Shown piece by piece: positions 60,476 through 64,000 of a stretch of DNA of 64,000 nt. The notes under the pieces were generated by a model. That model had not been told where the DNA came from. It saw nothing but the letters and a program-made list of their open reading frames with translations, and made no database searches. The number at the start of each line of letters is the position of its first letter. Position 1 is the stretch's first letter. Origin of the DNA: Raineya orbicola (lineage in GTDB: Bacteria > Bacteroidota > Bacteroidia > Cytophagales > Thermonemataceae); the NCBI RefSeq assembly GCF_002843425.1, contig NZ_NKXO01000001.1:51412-115411 (forward strand). Direction: 5' to 3'. The position numbers and the translations under genes were made by a program.

Positions 60476-60562
60476 AAAAATTTACTTTTATGCGATGTAA
60501 TGATACACGTTGATTTATTACCTTTTCTGGTGTGTAGAGTAAGTATAGTTATTCATCTATTT

Positions 60563-60594
60563 TTTGGAAATTTGACAAAATATACGTATTATTG
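60563..60594 (+). promoter_or_regulatory. promoter of the DUF6398 gene
   Basis: TTTG (60563-60566) and TATTATTG (60587-60594, one mismatch) are 20 bases apart. The ATG is about 37 bases downstream. Confidence 0.45.
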
Positions 60595-60630
60595 CTTGCA
60601 ATTTTTTAGATTAAAATTTTGTAAATCTTT

Positions 60631-61149
60631 ATGGATAAACAACAAATAAAAGCAAAAAAGCAGGCGATTCTTGACCTGATAAGAGACTTTTGTGCCAAAA
60701 AACTAGACGAGGAATATATGGAACTCGCCGAAAAGGTTCTACAAAAACTTGGACGCAAACGAAAAGTACCTTTTACAACAGGAAAATCAGAAGTATGGGC
60801 GGCGGGGATTATTAATGCACTCGGTACAATCAATTTTTTGTTTGATAAATCTTTTGAGCCTTATGTTTCATTAGATGAGATTAACAATTATTTTGGTACT
60901 AGTAAATCAACGACCGCAAGCAAATCTAGGCAAATCCGAGATATGCTGAATTTGAATCATTTTAGTGATGAATTTTTAACACAGCGAATAAAGGAACTCA
61001 ATCCATTTACTAATCTTGTGATGGTTGATGGTTTTATAGTTCCCTTGCAAATGTTGCCCGAAGAGCATCAAAAAATCGTAAAAGAAGCACGAGCAATGGG
61101 TATGGATATTTCATTTACAACTACGCCAGAACCAGAATCAGAAGAATAA
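60631..61149 (+). CDS. DUF6398 domain protein
   Basis: This 172-residue protein matches the DUF6398 family: FCAKKLDEEYMELAEKVL, RKRKVPFTTGKSEVWAAGII, then an INFLFDKS segment and a helix-turn-helix-like stretch (INNYFGTSKSTTASKSRQI). The function is unknown. The putative HTH suggests it could bind DNA, which is my inference. It lies at the edge of the restriction-modification island and may belong to it. Confidence 0.75.
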   Translation: MDKQQIKAKKQAILDLIRDFCAKKLDEEYMELAEKVLQKLGRKRKVPFTTGKSEVWAAGIINALGTINFLFDKSFEPYVSLDEINNYFGTSKSTTASKSRQIRDMLNLNHFSDEFLTQRIKELNPFTNLVMVDGFIVPLQMLPEEHQKIVKEARAMGMDISFTTTPEPESEE

Positions 61150-61277
61150 TAGGAGCAACAACAACAGCTGTGTAATCATAAAAATAATGGGTTATACTAA
61201 AACAAAATTGATTTTGGTAAAAATAGCATAAAACTTACATTGAGATTAGGCAAACCATTAAAAAATTGAGAAATTTT

Positions 61278-61285
61278 TAGCTTTG
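61278..61285 (+). promoter_or_regulatory. -7 box of the restriction-modification pair
   Basis: TAGCTTTG matches TAnnTTTG exactly. The expected transcription start is at about 61291, only about 7-10 bases before the endonuclease ATG, so the mRNA would be nearly leaderless. No clear -33 box is seen. Confidence 0.5.
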
Positions 61286-61297
61286 CAACTTATTTTT

Positions 61298-61969
61298 ATG
61301 ATGAGTTACGAAACAATATCTGAAAAAATTGAACTTGAAATAGAACTGATATTTGAGGAGTTACGGTCGGGAATTTCTGAAAGGGAAGATAGTAGGGCTT
61401 TTGGAGCTATGATTGAGAAGCGAATAACAGAGAATTGGGAAAGAATTTGTTCTAATTTGGGTTATCAGGCAGTTAAAATACCGGGTAGAAGAACAATCTT
61501 TGATTTTGCTTGTAGCATAGAAAATAAACTTTTTGGATTTGATGTAAAAACCAAAGATCTTGACTCTACAAGATATTCTGATGGTGGTGTTTGTGCAGTG
61601 GGGAATCTTCTTAAATTTCTTGCAAATGACAAGGGGGTTTTTATGATTATTGAATTTGGTCACGACAAATCAACTACTAAAAATAATAGCAGGGATATTG
61701 AATATATTCGGGTAGCTCCACTTCATTGTTTGCCTGAAAATACCTATCGTATTGAAAACTTAGGTACTGGGCAGGTAAGGCTAAACTATACAATTAATCA
61801 AGTATGGGACGAAATTGACTGGGGCAGGTCTTACAACGATTTTTTTGACATTTTTTGTAATCTTGCAATAACTCACTATAAGAGGGTGAAAGCTGACGCA
61901 GAAAAAAGAATTAAATCAATAGAACAATTCAAGAATGGAGGATATCAAAACTTTAGATTTGTTAGATAA
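61298..61969 (+). CDS. type II restriction endonuclease-like protein, PD-(D/E)XK fold
   Basis: This 223-residue protein sits directly before a DNA methyltransferase and overlaps it by 35 bp. It carries a plausible PD-(D/E)XK core: E40, D69 in RRTIFDFACS and the D82-x-K84 pair in FGFDVKTKDLDS, with an ENKLFGFDV strand between. I do not recognise a close named enzyme, and the recognition site cannot be read. The start at the ATG at 61298 avoids a TTG five codons upstream that overlaps the promoter box. Confidence 0.75.
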   Translation: MMSYETISEKIELEIELIFEELRSGISEREDSRAFGAMIEKRITENWERICSNLGYQAVKIPGRRTIFDFACSIENKLFGFDVKTKDLDSTRYSDGGVCAVGNLLKFLANDKGVFMIIEFGHDKSTTKNNSRDIEYIRVAPLHCLPENTYRIENLGTGQVRLNYTINQVWDEIDWGRSYNDFFDIFCNLAITHYKRVKADAEKRIKSIEQFKNGGYQNFRFVR

Positions 61970-63479
61970 AGAACTAAAAATTGGTGATATTTTTACTCCT
62001 CTCAGATGGGCTGAATTCGCCATTGAAAAGTTTAATCTATTTCAAAAATGGCTCAATGGTGCGTCTGTATTTGACCCTACTATGGGAGAGGGTAATTTAT
62101 TAGAAGCCTTAATAACGTATGGTATAGCAAAAGGTTTTACAATAGATAAACTTCCAACCAATAAACTTTTTGGCAATGAACTGAATACTCACTATTTCAA
62201 TCGGGCTTTGAATAAGTTTAATGTCAAGTATGGTTTGGATATGTCTAAAAACTTCACAAACGAAGATTTTTTGCGATTAAAACCTCAAAAGTATGATATT
62301 ATTTTTGGTAATCCGCCTTGGCAAAACTTTGTTGATTTGCCAACGGGTTACAAACAGCGAATAAAAAGTTACTTTTTTGAATTTGATTTAGTTGGAAATA
62401 GTCAAAGTTTATTATTAGGCGGAAGTAGAATAGATATATCAGCACTTATCATTCAAATTGCGATTAAAGACTTCTTAAAGCAAAACGGGGAGGCTATCAT
62501 ATTTATACCACTTTCTTTATTATTAAATGATGGAGCAAATAGAAATTTTAGAACGTATAGTGTTGGGGAAGTAAAATATTGTGTTAGTAGTGTTTTTGAT
62601 TTTAACGATGAAGAAGTATTTGATGGAATATCAACACGTTATGGTCTTAGTCATTTTATTCGTGATAGGGAAAGCCATTTTCCAATACCTTATTTCAGAA
62701 ATGAAAAAGGCTCTTGGAATAAATATATTGCTAAACCAATTTTTCATCAAACAGACCCTTTAAGTATCATCTCTGATGAAACAGAACATCATTTTGAAGA
62801 TATCCAACCTATAACGATAAAACGCGAGTCAATGCCAAGGCAGGGAGTTAATACCTGCGGTGCGAATGATGTTTATTTCTTTGATAACCTCGTAGAGGTG
62901 GATGAAAAACTATCTTGTGTTTCTAATAAGACTAAAAGCAGTGTTTTTTTACCTAAGAAGTTCTTGTTTCCTCTCATCACATCAAAAGATTTCAAAACAA
63001 ATTCTGAGTTTCCTTCCAAATGGGTTCTTTTACCTTACAACAGCAATGGAAAACCTTTAGAATGGGAACAAATTCAAAAGTTTCCTGAGCTAATGCTTTA
63101 CCTTGAAGCAAACAAGGATCTTTTACAAAGCAGAAAAGGGGTAATGCTTAATGCTTTACTTAAACGTGGCTATTGGTGGGCTATGTTGGGGGTGGGAGAG
63201 TATAATTTTTTCCCTTACAAAGTGGTATGGGAAGCTTACGGTATGACCAGCTTTAATCCCAAAATTTTTGAAGGTAACTGGCAAGCTAACCAATCTTTGC
63301 AGGCATTTATCCCTGTTATGACCTTATCGGAAGCCGAGAGAATACAATTGCAATTATCAGAAAAAAGAATAGAAAATTACCTACGTTCCCTAAAAATGGA
63401 AGGGACGATGAATTGGGCACAACCAGGAAAAATAAAGAAGATAATCAAATACGAAGATGAAATTTTAAACTTATTCTGA
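61935..63479 (+). CDS. N6-adenine DNA methyltransferase of a type II restriction-modification system
   Basis: This 514-residue methyltransferase has the SAM-binding motif I VFDPTMGEGNLLEAL (about 45-58) and the N6-adenine catalytic motif NPPW (126-129) in DIIFGNPPWQNF. The order places motif I before motif IV, as in the gamma/Eco57I-like group. The C-terminal half (about 250-514) is probably target recognition. Its start lies within the end of the endonuclease gene. A transposase fragment begins 33 bp after its stop codon. Confidence 0.9.
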   Translation: MEDIKTLDLLDKELKIGDIFTPLRWAEFAIEKFNLFQKWLNGASVFDPTMGEGNLLEALITYGIAKGFTIDKLPTNKLFGNELNTHYFNRALNKFNVKYGLDMSKNFTNEDFLRLKPQKYDIIFGNPPWQNFVDLPTGYKQRIKSYFFEFDLVGNSQSLLLGGSRIDISALIIQIAIKDFLKQNGEAIIFIPLSLLLNDGANRNFRTYSVGEVKYCVSSVFDFNDEEVFDGISTRYGLSHFIRDRESHFPIPYFRNEKGSWNKYIAKPIFHQTDPLSIISDETEHHFEDIQPITIKRESMPRQGVNTCGANDVYFFDNLVEVDEKLSCVSNKTKSSVFLPKKFLFPLITSKDFKTNSEFPSKWVLLPYNSNGKPLEWEQIQKFPELMLYLEANKDLLQSRKGVMLNALLKRGYWWAMLGVGEYNFFPYKVVWEAYGMTSFNPKIFEGNWQANQSLQAFIPVMTLSEAERIQLQLSEKRIENYLRSLKMEGTMNWAQPGKIKKIIKYEDEILNLF

Positions 63480-63499
63480 AAGACTTATGGCAATATATT

Positions 63500-64000
63500 A
63501 TATTAACGTGAGTTAAGCGGCAATATCTTGAAAAAGTTCAAAATTTGTAAGTAGATTTTTTTCTTGAAAATCTCTAATAGTGGGCTTTTTATCTAGGAAT
63601 TTGTAGGCAATAATTCCAGACCACAAATTGACCAGAAAGTTTTTAGGACTTCTATGCCTTGTGTGTTCAATTTGACACACGTTTTTGAGTGTGTCAATCA
63701 CTGCTTCAATTAAACCTCTTTTAGCGAGGAAGTATTGCTCTTGTTGGCTCAACTTTTCAGGTTTCATATTTTTGCGAACTTTGGTAATCAACTTTACTTT
63801 TTTTTCCTGAAAATAGGGTTTGAGTTGGGTGATATAGCCTTTATCTCCGTAAAAATTCCCTTCCAGTCCTGATAATAGTTCCATAAGCACCTTCTCATTA
63901 TTATCCGCTTTATTGCCCGAAGTAAGTAGTATTCGCACAATTTCGCCTCTTTGATTACAAATCAAGTGTAATTTGAAACCAAAAAAGAAGCCCATACTGT
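63500..64000 (-). mobile_element. IS982-family insertion sequence, partial
   Basis: Transposase sequence reaches the window edge, and the element's left end lies near the transposase stop. I could not fix the terminal inverted repeat: the region 63503-63520 reads ATTAACGTGAGTTAAGCG and is a candidate. The coordinate 63500 is approximate. Confidence 0.6.
63513..64000 (-). CDS. IS982-family DDE transposase, C-terminal part
   Basis: This is the C-terminal 162 codons of a transposase whose start lies beyond the window. The reading frame remains open to the last base upstream of the internal methionine at 63995. Features fit the IS982 DDE domain: FFFGFKLHLICNQRGEIV, a glycine/aspartate GDKGY segment (the second catalytic acidic region) and RGLIEAVIDTLKN with the last glutamate. 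The gene is next to the restriction-modification methyltransferase on the opposite strand. The element may have brought in, or later entered, the island. Confidence 0.9.
   Translation of the reverse strand, partial: SMGFFFGFKLHLICNQRGEIVRILLTSGNKADNNEKVLMELLSGLEGNFYGDKGYITQLKPYFQEKKVKLITKVRKNMKPEKLSQQEQYFLAKRGLIEAVIDTLKNVCQIEHTRHRSPKNFLVNLWSGIIAYKFLDKKPTIRDFQEKNLLTNFELFQDIAA

Noticed and set aside
1..64000. CRISPR arrays, tRNA or rRNA genes
   Set aside because: No regularly spaced direct repeats and no cloverleaf or rRNA core words were seen on either strand.

Overview
The window is a low-GC bacterial chromosome segment, most likely from the phylum Bacteroidota and probably the Cytophagales. 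Four things support this. Many genes are preceded by the Bacteroidota promoter TTTG-N18-21-TAnnTTTG. There is a type IX secretion C-terminal sorting domain on a metalloprotease and a GldB gliding lipoprotein. There is a CCDC81-type HU domain joined to a SPOR domain. Shine-Dalgarno sites are largely absent. Genes are dense, sit on both strands, and are mostly housekeeping. I found no tRNA, rRNA or CRISPR array.

Region 1 (1-8.5 kb): the end of an acyl-CoA ligase, panB, hisD, prfA, rpmB, an orphan PhnD-like binding protein, a DUF486 membrane protein, the HU-SPOR envelope protein and an NDH-2 dehydrogenase.

Region 2 (8.5-13.5 kb) is the most unusual part. A SAM-I riboswitch with its own promoter lies upstream of a HicBA toxin-antitoxin pair, which in turn sits directly upstream of metH. 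MetH carries an in-frame insertion of about 190 codons encoding a DUF559 nuclease-like domain, together with G/C-rich nested palindromes, inside its reactivation domain. The methionine synthase transcription unit thus appears to have been invaded twice by selfish-type DNA while staying open.

Region 3 (13.5-31 kb): an agmatinase-family enzyme, an IscA-like protein, anmK, a frameshifted M43 metalloprotease with Calx-beta and T9SS domains, truA, a cNMP-binding protein, a thioesterase, alkane hydroxylase, two J-domain proteins, 3-hydroxyanthranilate dioxygenase, PpiD, two glycosyltransferases, MarR and a LOG-family hydrolase.

Region 4 (31-50 kb): a 42-residue membrane peptide, gldB, an OppB-type permease, suhB, an FKBP, tamB, tsaD, an exported cysteine-rich protein, a PAS protein, a nucleotide-sugar dehydrogenase, hisG, hisIE, fabG, dprA, a methyltransferase broken by an amber codon, a glycosyltransferase and hutG. 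Histidine genes are scattered (hisD, hisG, hisIE) rather than in one operon.

Region 5 (50-64 kb): a 1531-residue PAS/GAF receptor with no output domain, a TlpA-like thioredoxin, a Uma2 endonuclease-like gene, lysA, a prolyl oligopeptidase and scoA without scoB. The end of the window is an accessory island: a DUF6398 protein, a two-gene restriction-modification system and a truncated (by the window end) IS982-type transposase.
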